The notes under the pieces: generated by a model
What the model saw: the letters and a program-made list of their open reading frames with translations, nothing else
Told to the model about the DNA's origin: nothing
Databases searched by the model: none
Assembly (NCBI RefSeq): GCF_040529335.1
Contig: NZ_CP159534.1
Coordinates: forward strand, 4,092,001-4,156,000
Reading direction: 5' to 3'
Origin: Streptomyces sp. HUAS MG91
Lineage (GTDB): Bacteria > Actinomycetota > Actinomycetes > Streptomycetales > Streptomycetaceae
Length of the DNA: 64,000 nucleotides
Shown: positions 55,231 through 64,000 of the stretch, in pieces
Layout: each line of letters begins with the position of its first letter
Position numbering within the stretch: the first letter of the stretch is position 1
Program-made: the position numbers and the translations under genes

Positions 55231-56529
55231 ATGAGCACATCCACCGGCCCCTTCGACCGCGGCCACACCGACGACCTGTTGACCTTCCTCGCGGCAAGCC
55301 CCACCCCGTACCACGCGGTGGCGACGGCAGCGGCCCGCCTGGAGAAGGCCGGATTCAAGCAGGTCGCCGAGACCGACGCCTGGGACGGCGAGACCGGTGG
55401 AAAGTACGTCACGCGCGGCGGCGCGATCATCGCCTGGTACGTGCCGCGGGGAGCCCAGCCGCACACCCCGTACCGCATCGTCGGCGCCCACACCGACTCC
55501 CCGAACCTGCGGGTCAAGCCGCAGCCCGACATGGGCAGCAACGGCTGGCGCCAGGTCGCCGTCGAGATCTACGGCGGTCCCCTCCTCAACTCCTGGCTCG
55601 ACCGCGACCTCGGCCTCGCCGGCCGCATCACCCTGCGCGACGGCAGCGAGCGCCTGATCGACATCGACCGGCCCCTGCTGCGCGTGCCCCAGCTCGCCGT
55701 GCACCTGGACCGCGGGGTGAACGTCGACGGCCTGAAGCTGGACAAGCAGCGCCACATGCAGCCCATCTGGGGCCTGGGCAGCGACGTCGACGAGGGCGAC
55801 CTGCTGGGCTTCGTCGAGGACGAGTACGGCCTGGAGCGCGGCTCGATCACCGGCTGGGACCTGATGCCGTACGCGATCGAGGCCCCCGCCTACCTGGGCC
55901 GCGACAAGGAGCTCGTGGCCGGCCCGCGGATGGACAACCTGCTGTCCGTGCACGCCTGCACCGCCGCCCTCACCGAGGTCGGCAAGCGGGACGAGCTGCC
56001 GTACATCCCGGTGTTCGCGGCCTTCGACCACGAGGAGAACGGGTCGCAGTCCGACACCGGCGCCGACGGCCCGCTGCTCGGGAACGTCCTGGAGCGGTCG
56101 GTCTTCGCGCGCGGCGGCTCCCTGGAGGACCGGGCCCGCGCCTTCGCCGGCACCGTCTGCCTCTCCTCCGACACCGGCCACGCCGTGCACCCCAACTACG
56201 CCGAGCGCCACGACCCCACGCACCACCCGCGGGCCAACGGCGGCCCGATCCTCAAGGTGAACGTCAACAACCGCTACGCCACCGACGGTGTGGGCCGCTC
56301 GGTGTTCGTCGCCGCGTGCGAGAAGGCGGGCGTGCCCTACCAGGCGTTCGTCTCCAACAACGCGATGCCGTGCGGGACGACGATCGGCCCGATCACCGCC
56401 GCCCGGCACGGGATCAAGACCGTCGACATCGGCGCGGCGATCCTGTCGATGCACAGCGTGCGCGAACTGTGCGGCGCGGACGACCCGTTCCACTTGGCGA
56501 ACGCGCTGTGGGCCTTCCTGGAAGGCTGA
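55231..56529 (+). CDS. M18-family aspartyl aminopeptidase
   Basis: 432 residues, usual length. The co-catalytic zinc ligands are in GAHTDSPNLR (His87, Asp89) and DHEENGS holds the catalytic Glu region; GPRMDNL and the C-terminal SMHSVREL segment supply further ligands. The enzyme removes N-terminal Asp/Glu residues from peptides in the cytoplasm. The ATG at 55231 has only a weak GGCGG site. A 24-bp palindromic terminator follows the stop. Confidence 0.95.
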   Translation: MSTSTGPFDRGHTDDLLTFLAASPTPYHAVATAAARLEKAGFKQVAETDAWDGETGGKYVTRGGAIIAWYVPRGAQPHTPYRIVGAHTDSPNLRVKPQPDMGSNGWRQVAVEIYGGPLLNSWLDRDLGLAGRITLRDGSERLIDIDRPLLRVPQLAVHLDRGVNVDGLKLDKQRHMQPIWGLGSDVDEGDLLGFVEDEYGLERGSITGWDLMPYAIEAPAYLGRDKELVAGPRMDNLLSVHACTAALTEVGKRDELPYIPVFAAFDHEENGSQSDTGADGPLLGNVLERSVFARGGSLEDRARAFAGTVCLSSDTGHAVHPNYAERHDPTHHPRANGGPILKVNVNNRYATDGVGRSVFVAACEKAGVPYQAFVSNNAMPCGTTIGPITAARHGIKTVDIGAAILSMHSVRELCGADDPFHLANALWAFLEG

Positions 56530-56553
56530 GTTCCGAACTTCTGTGTGATGGCT

Positions 56554-56577
56554 GAAGCCCCGGGTACCCGGGGCTTC
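56554..56577. terminator. Palindromic terminator after the M18 gene
   Basis: A perfect 24-bp palindrome (arms GAAGCCCCGGGT and its complement, no unpaired centre) 24 bp after the stop; the TTTTTGG run that follows at 56600 lies just before the next gene. Confidence 0.75.
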
Positions 56578-56618
56578 CACCACCCGTGCGTCACACAGAT
56601 TTTTGGGGAGGGAACCTC

Positions 56619-56846
56619 ATGAGTATGGGAGGTTGCATCATCCTGGTCGCCGTCGGCGCGATCCTCGCCTTCGCGACCGACTGGCACATGAAGGGGGTCA
56701 ACGTCGACCTCGTCGGCTGGATCCTGATGATCGTCGGCCTGATCGGACTCTTCGTGTTCCGCAGCGTCGGCCGTCGCCGCAGCGTGGTCGGCCCCCACAG
56801 CCGCACCACCGTCATCGAGGACGACGAGCGGGACCGGCGCATCTGA
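56619..56846 (+). CDS. Small two-helix membrane protein (DUF6458-like)
   Basis: 75 residues: two hydrophobic helices (GGCIILVAVGAILAFATDW and VDLVGWILMIVGLIGLFVF) with HMKGVN between, then a basic and acidic tail. The pattern is that of DUF6458 proteins, common in actinomycetes, with no known role. GGGGAGGGAA a few bases upstream fixes the ATG at 56619 over a GTG at 56586. The SARP-type regulator starts 76 bp downstream. Confidence 0.85.
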   Translation: MSMGGCIILVAVGAILAFATDWHMKGVNVDLVGWILMIVGLIGLFVFRSVGRRRSVVGPHSRTTVIEDDERDRRI

Positions 56847-56922
56847 CAGATCAGTGGCTCCCCCACGTACCCTGTGGACATCGCAGTCGCGGGGATTTCG
56901 GGGTTCGAGGGGGAGCACTGTC

Positions 56923-59646
56923 GTGGAGTTCCGGCTGCTCGGCGCGGTCGCCGTGGCCACAGGGAGCGGGGAACTCCCGCTCGGGCCCGCCAAGCGGCGC
57001 AGCCTGCTCGCGGCGCTGCTGCTGCGCCCCAACACCGCCGTCCCCCTCGACCAGCTGATCGACGCGCTCTGGCCCGAGGGCCCGCCCGCGCGGGCCAGAA
57101 CCGTCGCCCAGGGACACGTGTCGCGGCTGCGGGCGCTGCTCGCGCAGGGCGGCGCCGACGAATGGGGCGTCCGGCTCGTCACCCGCGGCGACGCCTACGT
57201 CCTGGAGATGCCCGAGTCCCTGCTCGACGCGCACCGCTTCGAGGAACTGGTCCGGCTCGCCCGCGACCAGCGCACCCCCGACGACGCCGCCGCCCTGCTG
57301 CGGGAGGCGCTGGCGCTGTGGCGCGGGCCCGCGCTCGTCGGCGTCGCCACCGGCGGCCCGCTGCGGGTCGCGGCGGACGGCCTGGAGGAGGCGCGGCTCT
57401 CTGCGGTCGAGCAACTGGCCCGCACCTACGGCGAGTTCGGCGACCACGCCCGGGCCGCGTCGCTGCTGCACGCCGAGGCCGTCGCCCATCCGATGCGGGA
57501 GTCGCTGGCCGGGGCCCTGATGCGGGCGCTGTACCGCTCGGGCCGCCAGTCCGACGCCATCGACCAGTACCACCGCACCCGCACCCTCCTCGCCGACGAA
57601 CTCGGCGTCGACCCCGGCGCCGCGCTGCGCGAGGCGTACGCGGAGATCCTGGCGGGCGGCGCCGCGCCCCCGCCCGCACCGACGCCCACGCCCGCGCCCC
57701 CACCCGCCTCCGGGCGGTCCCCCGGCCCCGACCTGCTGCCCCGCCCACCGCGCGGCTTCGTCGGGCGCGACCGGGAACTGGCCGCGATCGGCGCCGCCGC
57801 GCGCCGCGAGCACGCCGTCGTCGTCATCACCGGCCCCGCCGGGGTCGGCAAGACCGCGGCCGCCCTGCACTGGGCGCATTCCGCACGCGAGGGTTACGAG
57901 GGCGTGCTCTTCGCCGATCTGCGCGGCTTCAGCGACGAGGAGACCGGCGACAGCGGCCCGGAGACCGCCGACGTGCTCCGCGAGTTCCTGATCGCGCTCG
58001 GTGTTCCGGCCCGTGAACTGCCCGAGACGCAGGGCGCGTTGGCAGCCGCGTACCGGACGCACACGGAGGCGCGCCGCCCGCTCGTCGTCCTCGACAACGC
58101 CCGCACCGCCGCCCAGGTCCGTCCGCTGCTACCGGCCGGTCCCGGCAGCGCCGCCCTGGTCACCTCGCGGCTGCGCCTCGACGGTCTGGCGGTCAGCGAA
58201 CTCGCCAGGACCGTCGGCATCGACGTCCTCGACGGTCCCGCGTCCGCCGCGCTGCTCGCCGCCGCCACCGGCGCCGAGGACCGGTTCGCCGCCGAACCGG
58301 CCGCCGCGGCCCGGCTCGCCGCGCTCTGCGCGGGCCTGCCGCTGGCACTGCGCGTCGTGGCGGCCCGGATCAACGCCCGGCCGCAGTGGCCACTGGCCGC
58401 CCTCGCCGACGAACTGGCCGACGAACAGCGCCGCCTGTCGCTCCTCGACGTCGACGACACCGGGGTCGCCGCCGCCCTCCGCCTCACCCTGCGCACCCTG
58501 CCCCCGGACGCCCGGCTGCTCTTCCGCAGGCTCGGCACGCTCCCGGGCCCCGACCTCGACCGCCACGCGGCCGCCGCGCTCACGGCGACCCCGCCCGCCG
58601 ACGCCGCCACCGCCCTGGACCGGCTCGCCGCCGCCCACCTGGTGACGGAGCGGACCCCGGGCCGGTACGGGATGCACGACCTGGTCCGCCTGTTCGCGCG
58701 CGGTCCCGCCCAGCAGGAGGCGGCCGACGACCCGTCCGAACCGGCCGGTGAACCCCTCGTCCGCCTCCTCGACCACTACGTCCGCACCGCCCTGCGCGCC
58801 GCCGCCGTCGCCGAACCCGACGACCGGCCCTGCTGCGCGCCGCCGCCGGACGCGCGGGCCGACACGGGCGGGCCCGCGCTGCCCGACCGGGCGGCCGCGC
58901 TCGGCTGGTTCGCCGCACAGCGCGAGAACCTCGCGGCGGCCGCCGGTGCCGCCTTCGCCGCGGGACTCGACGACCGGGCCTGGCGGCTCGTCGTCCTCCA
59001 GTGGCCGTCGATCGTCGGATACGTGCGCGACGACTGGATACCGCTGCTCGAACAGGGCCTGGCCGCCGCCGTGCGGCTCGGCGACCCGGACGCCGAGGCG
59101 CGGGTGCGCGCCCTGTACGGCTGGGTCCTCACCGAGGAGGGGCGGCTCGCCCAGGCCCTGGAACACCTGGAGCGGGCCCCGGCACTCGCCGCCCGCGCGG
59201 GCGACCCGTCCAGCGAGGCCACCGCGCTGGTCAATCTCGCCCTCGCCCTGGACCGCACCGGCGCACCGGGCCCCGCGGCCCTCGCCCATCTGACGCGCGC
59301 CGCGGAACTCGCCCGCGCCGCCGACGACGTGCTCACCGAACTGCTGGCCCTGGAGCACCTGGCCCGCCGGCTGCTCGCCCTCGACGACCATCAGGCCGTA
59401 CTCGTCTGCACGGAGCGGGGCCTCGCGCTGCCCGGCGCCGCCGCGGAAGGGCTCGCGCCGCTGCGCCAGATCCTGCTGCGGGTCTCGCGCGGCGCCGCGC
59501 TGCTCTCGCTGGGCCGCGCCGAGGAGGCCCGCGCCGATCTGTGCCGGGCCCGCGAGGACGCGCTGCGGCGGGGCTTCGAGGAGGGTGCGCGCCGGGCGGA
59601 CGCCCAGTTGGCGCGGGCCGACAGCCAAACGGCGACGGGGCGCTAG
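56923..59646 (+). CDS. SARP/AfsR-type transcriptional regulator (BTAD, NB-ARC, TPR)
   Basis: 907 residues. OmpR-like DNA-binding domain (about 1-90, FRLLGAVAVATGSGELPLG), bacterial transcriptional activation domain (about 95-245), Ala/Pro-rich linker, NB-ARC ATPase (about 285-600; GPAGVGKT with intact Lys, RPLVVLDNA as Walker B) and a TPR-like C-terminal part. AfsR-type proteins activate secondary-metabolite genes, often after phosphorylation or nucleotide binding. No biosynthetic cluster is next to it, so its targets lie elsewhere or are the neighbouring lipoprotein gene. GTG 56923 follows GGGGGAG. Confidence 0.93.
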   Translation: MEFRLLGAVAVATGSGELPLGPAKRRSLLAALLLRPNTAVPLDQLIDALWPEGPPARARTVAQGHVSRLRALLAQGGADEWGVRLVTRGDAYVLEMPESLLDAHRFEELVRLARDQRTPDDAAALLREALALWRGPALVGVATGGPLRVAADGLEEARLSAVEQLARTYGEFGDHARAASLLHAEAVAHPMRESLAGALMRALYRSGRQSDAIDQYHRTRTLLADELGVDPGAALREAYAEILAGGAAPPPAPTPTPAPPPASGRSPGPDLLPRPPRGFVGRDRELAAIGAAARREHAVVVITGPAGVGKTAAALHWAHSAREGYEGVLFADLRGFSDEETGDSGPETADVLREFLIALGVPARELPETQGALAAAYRTHTEARRPLVVLDNARTAAQVRPLLPAGPGSAALVTSRLRLDGLAVSELARTVGIDVLDGPASAALLAAATGAEDRFAAEPAAAARLAALCAGLPLALRVVAARINARPQWPLAALADELADEQRRLSLLDVDDTGVAAALRLTLRTLPPDARLLFRRLGTLPGPDLDRHAAAALTATPPADAATALDRLAAAHLVTERTPGRYGMHDLVRLFARGPAQQEAADDPSEPAGEPLVRLLDHYVRTALRAAAVAEPDDRPCCAPPPDARADTGGPALPDRAAALGWFAAQRENLAAAAGAAFAAGLDDRAWRLVVLQWPSIVGYVRDDWIPLLEQGLAAAVRLGDPDAEARVRALYGWVLTEEGRLAQALEHLERAPALAARAGDPSSEATALVNLALALDRTGAPGPAALAHLTRAAELARAADDVLTELLALEHLARRLLALDDHQAVLVCTERGLALPGAAAEGLAPLRQILLRVSRGAALLSLGRAEEARADLCRAREDALRRGFEEGARRADAQLARADSQTATGR

Positions 59647-59744
59647 CGCGAGGGCGACCGGACGGCGATCGCGGCGGGCACCTTGGGAGACACGAGCCGC
59701 CCGCCGCTCCAGAAGGCGGGCGCACGAATCGGGGGAGCTCCATC

Positions 59745-60467
59745 ATGGCCCGCACCATCACCCGCACGACCGTCCTCGCCACCGCCGCCGTGGTCCTCGG
59801 CCTGACGATGACCGCCTGCTCCGGCGGCGACGCGACGGGGACCAAGGACGAAGGCGCCGCGACCACGCACACGAGCGCGGCAGCGAGCACGGACACCGGC
59901 TCGGGCACCGGCTCGGGCACCGGCTCGGGCACCGCGAAGGCCACGGGTAAGCGACAGGCGGGCGGCACGTCCGAGGCGGACGCCGCCAGGAGCGGCTCCA
60001 GCGGCAAGGGCGCCACGGGCGGGACCGCCGCGAGGAAGACGCCCGAGTGCAAGGTCACCTCGCTCGGCTACACCCTCAAGCGCAAGAACCCCGAGCAGCA
60101 GGGCGACCACCTGCTGATCACCGCGGTCAACAAGTCCGGCAGCGCCTGCACCGTGCAGAAGTTCCCGATCGTCACGCCGGGCGAGGCCAACGGCAACGCG
60201 CCCGTCGCCAAGGACGACGTACGGCCCCCGCAGCCGCTGCTCGTCCCGGCCGGCGGCACGATCTACTCCGCGCTCCCCGTCTACCAGGAGGTCAAGGCCG
60301 ACGACGACTACTTCACGTCGATCCGGCTCTCCCTGGTGATGAACGACGCCGACGCCTCCGGCGCCTTCGTCACCCTGAAGACGCCCGGCGAGGTCGAGTA
60401 CGCGGGCAAGCGCGCCGACGGCATCGAGGTGCTGTCCTGGAACCCCCGGATGCCGTACGCGAACTGA
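59745..60467 (+). CDS. DUF4232 lipoprotein
   Basis: 240 residues. Signal peptide with lipobox LTMTAC (Cys25). A Ser/Thr/Gly-rich linker (about 30-95) includes three TGSG units. The C-terminal DUF4232 domain (about 100-235) has CKVTSLGYTL and SACTVQKFP with two cysteines. Such lipoproteins sit on the outer face of the membrane; function unknown. GGGGGAG precedes the ATG by 8 bases. It follows the SARP-type gene by 98 bp and is convergent with the NHL-thioredoxin gene. Confidence 0.9.
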   Translation: MARTITRTTVLATAAVVLGLTMTACSGGDATGTKDEGAATTHTSAAASTDTGSGTGSGTGSGTAKATGKRQAGGTSEADAARSGSSGKGATGGTAARKTPECKVTSLGYTLKRKNPEQQGDHLLITAVNKSGSACTVQKFPIVTPGEANGNAPVAKDDVRPPQPLLVPAGGTIYSALPVYQEVKADDDYFTSIRLSLVMNDADASGAFVTLKTPGEVEYAGKRADGIEVLSWNPRMPYAN

Positions 60468-60492
60468 CGGTCACCCAGGCGGCCCGGGCGGC

Positions 60493-62289
60493 TCAGGCGT
60501 CGAGGCCCGCCAGCACCAGCGGCAGCCGGTCCGTCCCGCCCTCGGCGACCCGGACCGGCACGCCCCAGTCCTGCTGGTGGACGTGGCAGGCCGGGTACTC
60601 GTTGGCGGGGTCGTCGTCGCAGGACGCGGCCATCGCGGAGACGTGCAGCACGCCCTCCGGCACCGCCGGGTTCAGCACCAGCTCACGGGCCAGGTCGGTG
60701 CCCGGCCCGTCACCGGCCACGAGCAGTTCGGGCGGCGTCGCCGAGACGAGGAGCCGGGTCGAGGGCCCGTACCGGGTGTCGAGCTTCTGCCCGGCCGGCG
60801 CCCGGAAGATGACGTCCAGCCGCAGCTTGCCGCCCGCCACCTCGGTGGCGGCGCGCTGGGTGCGGTGGGCGACGGACTCGACGCGCACGGCCTCCTCGGG
60901 CAGCCGCAGCCGGGTCAGCCGGTGCCGCGCCGACTCCACGACGACGATCTCGCCGGAGTCGCCGGCCAGCACGGCGTCGCTCGGCTCCCGCAGATCGGTG
61001 GCGAGCGTGGTCACCTGCCCGGTCGCCGGGTCGTAGCGGCGCAGCGCGTGGTTGTACGTGTCCGAGACCGCGACCGAGCCGTCGGGCAGCGCGGTGACGC
61101 CCAGCGGGTGCTGGAGCAGGGCCTGTCCGGCGTCGCCGTCCCGGTGCCCGAAGTCGAACAGGCCGGTGCCGACCGCGGTGCGCACGACGCCGTCGAGGTC
61201 CACCCAGCGCAGCGCGGACGTCTCCGAGTCGGCGACCCAGAGCCGGTCCTCGGTGGCCGCGAGCCCGGACGGCTGGGCGAACCAGGCCTCGGGGCCGGGA
61301 CCGTCGACCAGCCCCTCGTTGGTGGTACCGGCCGCGACCTGGACGGTCCCGGCCCGCGGGTCGTACGTCCACAGCTGGTGCACGCCCGCCATGGCGATCC
61401 ACACCCTGCCGTCGAAGACGGCCACGTCCCACGGCGAGGACAGGTCGACCTCGCGCGCCGGACCGCTGGTCGGCGACCCCTGCCACCACTGCTTGCCGGT
61501 GCCCGCGAGGGTGCTGATCGCGCCGGTCGGGAGGTCGACGGCGCGCAGCGCGTGGTTCACGGTGTCGGCGACGACGACGGTGTCCGCGTCGAGCAGGGCG
61601 AGCCCCTGCGGCTCGTTGAACGACTCGGGCCCGAAGCCCCGCTCACCGCTGCCGATCCGCCGCACGACGGACTCCCCGTCGGCCGCCAGCTCCACGAGCT
61701 GGTGCCGGGTCGTATCGCTGACCAGGAAGTTCCCCGACGGCAGCAGCAGCGCCTTGCCGGGAAAACGCAGGTCGGTCGCGACCGGCTCGGGCGCCACGTA
61801 CGGGCCGTCGCCGCGCCGCAGCGTGCCCTTCGCCGTGTGCTCGGCCTCCAGCTCGCCGACCAGCTTCTCGATGGCGTGCGCGTGTCCCTCGCCGGCGTGC
61901 TGCGCGACGACGTACCCCTCGGGGTCGATCACGACGAGCGTGGGCCAGGCCCGTACCGCGTACTGCTTCCAGGTCGCCAGCTCCGGGTCGTCGAGCACCG
62001 GGTGCTCCACCCCGTACCGCTCGACGGCGTCGACGACCGCCGCGTGCTCGGCCTCGTGCACGAACTTCGGCGAGTGCACCCCGATGATCACGACGGTGTC
62101 CCGGTGCTTCTCCTCCAGTTCCCGCAACTCGTCGAGGACGTGCAGACAGTTCACGCAGCAGAAGGTCCAGAAATCGAGGATGACGATGCGGCCGCGCAGG
62201 TCGGCCAGGCCCCGGAGCTCGCCGTCGGTGTTGATCCATCCGCCCTTGCCCACCAGTTCAGGGGCCCGGACACGTGCACGCTTCGACAT
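60493..62289 (-). CDS. NHL-repeat thioredoxin-like protein (NHLRC2-like)
   Basis: 598 residues. N-terminal thioredoxin-like domain (about 10-150) with CVNC at 45-48 in FWTFCCVNCLH and cis-Pro in AWPTLVVI. A six-bladed NHL beta-propeller follows (about 165-490), with repeats such as FNEPQGLALLDADTVVVADTVNHALR, then a C-terminal beta domain. Architecture matches NHLRC2-type proteins; the redox partner is unknown. No signal peptide is seen, so it is likely cytoplasmic. It is divergent from the BrkB-like gene. Confidence 0.93.
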   Translation of the reverse strand: MSKRARVRAPELVGKGGWINTDGELRGLADLRGRIVILDFWTFCCVNCLHVLDELRELEEKHRDTVVIIGVHSPKFVHEAEHAAVVDAVERYGVEHPVLDDPELATWKQYAVRAWPTLVVIDPEGYVVAQHAGEGHAHAIEKLVGELEAEHTAKGTLRRGDGPYVAPEPVATDLRFPGKALLLPSGNFLVSDTTRHQLVELAADGESVVRRIGSGERGFGPESFNEPQGLALLDADTVVVADTVNHALRAVDLPTGAISTLAGTGKQWWQGSPTSGPAREVDLSSPWDVAVFDGRVWIAMAGVHQLWTYDPRAGTVQVAAGTTNEGLVDGPGPEAWFAQPSGLAATEDRLWVADSETSALRWVDLDGVVRTAVGTGLFDFGHRDGDAGQALLQHPLGVTALPDGSVAVSDTYNHALRRYDPATGQVTTLATDLREPSDAVLAGDSGEIVVVESARHRLTRLRLPEEAVRVESVAHRTQRAATEVAGGKLRLDVIFRAPAGQKLDTRYGPSTRLLVSATPPELLVAGDGPGTDLARELVLNPAVPEGVLHVSAMAASCDDDPANEYPACHVHQQDWGVPVRVAEGGTDRLPLVLAGLDA

Positions 62290-62362
62290 GATTCAAGACA
62301 ACCACACCCTTCTGTGCGCCGTTCCCCTCAGGTCCCTCCGCCCCGGCGCATGCTGATCAGCT

Positions 62363-63238
62363 ATGAGCGACACGAGCACCGTCGGCCGGGCGACCGCGTG
62401 GGCCGCCGCGCGCGCGAAGGAGATCCGGGAGGAGTTCCCGTTCGTCACGCGGCTGACCCGGCAACTGGTCGCCGTGAACCTGCTGGACTCGGCGACCCGG
62501 CTGGCCGCGCAGACGTTCCTGACGGCGATCCCGATCCTGTTCGTCGTCGCCGCGTTCGCGCCCGACGCCGTACGGGAGCAGATGCTGGAGTCGGCGCGCG
62601 GCGCCCTCGGGCTGAGCGGCGACTCGCTCGACCAGGTGCGGCAGGTGTACGGCGACGGGGGCACGGATTCGGCGGTGCGGGACACGTCGGGGGTGGTCGG
62701 CGCGCTGGTCATGCTGGCGTCGGCGACCGCGTGCAGTCGCGCGCTGCAGCGGGTGTGCGAGCGGGCGTGGGGGCTGCCGTCGGCCGGCCTGAAGCTGATC
62801 GCGTGGCGGTGGGTGGCGTGGCTGTGCGTGTGGCTCGCCGTCGTGATCCTGCAGAACCTGCTGCGCGGCGGTTTCGGCGCGGGCCCGTGGCTGGGCCTGC
62901 CGCTGTCGTACGCCGCCAGCGTGCTGCTGTGGTGGTGGACGCAGCACCTGCTGCTGGGCGGGCGGGTGCCGTGGCTGCCGCTGCTGCCGGGCGCGCTGCT
63001 CACGGGGGTGGGTGTGGTGTCGCTGTCGTGGGCCTCGCGTCTCTACATGCCGCGCACGCTGGACCGTTCGCTCGCCGAGTTCGGGCCGTTCGGCCTGGTC
63101 TTCTCGCTGCTGTCGTGGCTGATCGTGCTGTTCACGGTGGTGTGCGTGGGGATCTCCGCCGGGTGCGTCATCGCGCGGGAGCGGCCGGTGGCGCGCCGTC
63201 TGCGGACTCCTCCGGCAGGGCGGGCGGCGGCAGCGTAG
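62363..63238 (+). CDS. YihY/BrkB-like membrane protein
   Basis: 291 residues with about six membrane helices; the first, with QTFLTAIPILFVVAAFAP, and the later SRLYMPRTLDRSLAEFGPFGLVFSLLSWLIVLF segment (read in parts) follow the YihY/virulence factor BrkB layout. It has been called a transporter or ribonuclease BN in old annotations, but its function is not settled. The 3' end overlaps the convergent membrane protein gene by 71 bp, which encodes the basic C-terminal tail. Confidence 0.88.
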   Translation: MSDTSTVGRATAWAAARAKEIREEFPFVTRLTRQLVAVNLLDSATRLAAQTFLTAIPILFVVAAFAPDAVREQMLESARGALGLSGDSLDQVRQVYGDGGTDSAVRDTSGVVGALVMLASATACSRALQRVCERAWGLPSAGLKLIAWRWVAWLCVWLAVVILQNLLRGGFGAGPWLGLPLSYAASVLLWWWTQHLLLGGRVPWLPLLPGALLTGVGVVSLSWASRLYMPRTLDRSLAEFGPFGLVFSLLSWLIVLFTVVCVGISAGCVIARERPVARRLRTPPAGRAAAA

Positions 63239-64000
63239 GGGCGTCGAGGAACTCGATCACGGCGAGGGCGCAGACGGCGGCGACCGCGATCCAGAGGACC
63301 ACCAGTCCGGTGGGGTAGGACCAGGCGATCAGTACGGCCGCGGCGACGGCGGCGACCGTGAGGTTCAGCCAGGTGCGCATCCGGTGGACCCAGGGGCCGA
63401 CCGGGCCGAAGGTGCCGGTGGTCAGCGTCTCCCGTACGGAGCCGATCGCGCCGGTCCACGCGCCGCGCACCGCACCCGCCCAGCGGCCGGGGCCGCTCAG
63501 CCAGGAGGCGAGGGCGACGACCGCGCCGAGGACGGCGACGACACGGACGGCCGTGCGCAGGAAGCGGACCAGGGTGTCGTAGACGGCGCCGGCGGCGGGC
63601 TGGGAGACGTCGGCGGGCAGGGCGTCCAGGTAGACGGCGCGGCCGATCCACAGGGCGAGGCCGAGGACGAGCGCGCCCGCGGCGACCGCGAGGGCGGCGG
63701 TGATCAGGGCGCGGCGCCTGCGGCGGGCGAGCAGGACGGCGCCGGCGGCCAGCAGGACGACGAGCAGCGGCAGCACCCAGGACAGCAGCTGGAGCAGGCG
63801 GAAGCCGGTACGGGCCTTCGCGAGGGCGCCGGTGGACTGCATCAGGGTGATGCTGGTGTGCACCTCGGGAATGTTCCCGGCGACCGTGAGCCCCTGGTCG
63901 ACGAGGGACTGTTTGACCTGGTCGACGACCGGGGCGAGGTCGAGGGTGACCTCGCCGTCCTTGATCTGGACGGCGCCGTCGTCGTGGCCGGTGAGGGCCT
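63168..64000 (-). CDS. Membrane protein, 5' end cut by window (paralogue of 30563-31483)
   Basis: The frame is open to base 64000, so the start is missing; 277 residues are visible. VTLDLAPVVDQVKQSL, then HTSITL, then four or so helices (LLSWVLPLLVVLLAAGAVL; ALAVAAGALVLGLAL; VYDTLVRFLRTAVRVVAV; VAAVAAAVLIAWSY) repeat the order of the protein encoded at 30563. The C-terminal part is longer by one or two helices. The stop lies 71 bp inside the convergent BrkB-like gene. Family unrecognised. Confidence 0.8.
   Translation of the reverse strand, partial: ALTGHDDGAVQIKDGEVTLDLAPVVDQVKQSLVDQGLTVAGNIPEVHTSITLMQSTGALAKARTGFRLLQLLSWVLPLLVVLLAAGAVLLARRRRRALITAALAVAAGALVLGLALWIGRAVYLDALPADVSQPAAGAVYDTLVRFLRTAVRVVAVLGAVVALASWLSGPGRWAGAVRGAWTGAIGSVRETLTTGTFGPVGPWVHRMRTWLNLTVAAVAAAVLIAWSYPTGLVVLWIAVAAVCALAVIEFLDAPTLPPPALPEESADGAPPAAPAR

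Overview
The window is very GC-rich, densely coded DNA of a streptomycete or close relative (Streptomyces/Kitasatospora type). Support for this comes from strong third-position GC bias, many GTG starts, families typical of streptomycetes (SARP/AfsR-like regulators, SpoIIE-type phosphatases, DUF6049, DUF4232, Uma2 proteins) and a perfect chromosomal parS site (GTTTCACGTGAAAC at 49007-49020). In streptomycetes parS sites cluster around oriC, so together with metG and aspS the right half probably lies in the origin-proximal chromosome core.

Layout. 1-1763: an ECF41-type sigma factor followed by a FAD-dependent oxidoreductase. 1797-13762: aerobic (late cobalt insertion) cobalamin genes: cobN behind a B12 riboswitch, divergent cobG-cobH-cobIJ, then cobK, cobM and cobL, interrupted by a secreted protein and a YdeI-family protein; a broken Uma2 gene abuts cobN. 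13905-23113: a mixed block (VOC protein, DUF6049-like protein, subtilisin-like lipoprotein, LysR/MFS divergent pair, DUF4389 protein, NB-ARC/TPR protein). 23262-27425: two internally duplicated regulators (Lrp-type and IclR-type) flanking a ParA/ParB pair unlike the usual chromosomal one. 27507-36981: SpoIIE phosphatase, small membrane and secreted proteins, FUSC transporter, VOC protein and a VWA protein with a long Glu/Pro/Ala/Lys-rich linker. 37127-46713: metG, a full-length Uma2 gene, an ABC exporter operon divergent from a histidine kinase/response regulator pair, and aspS. 46850-64000: multidomain SpoIIE phosphatase, AI-2E-family transporter, pirin, SseB-like protein, hydrolase, acyl-CoA dehydrogenase, M18 aminopeptidase, SARP-type regulator, DUF4232 lipoprotein, NHL-thioredoxin, BrkB-like protein and a truncated membrane protein.

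Two short palindromic repeat families run through the window. One (47-48 bp) sits inside three coding sequences (cobN, cobG, the IclR regulator) and is translated without breaking the frame. The other (core of 20 bp) lies in intergenic hairpins and also twice inside cobG. The second standout is the parS site, which lies in a 49-bp tail-to-tail overlap of two genes, so that the palindrome encodes the same five residues, VSRET, at the C-terminus of both proteins. Several convergent pairs also overlap by tens of bases. No tRNA, rRNA, CRISPR array or intact insertion sequence was seen.
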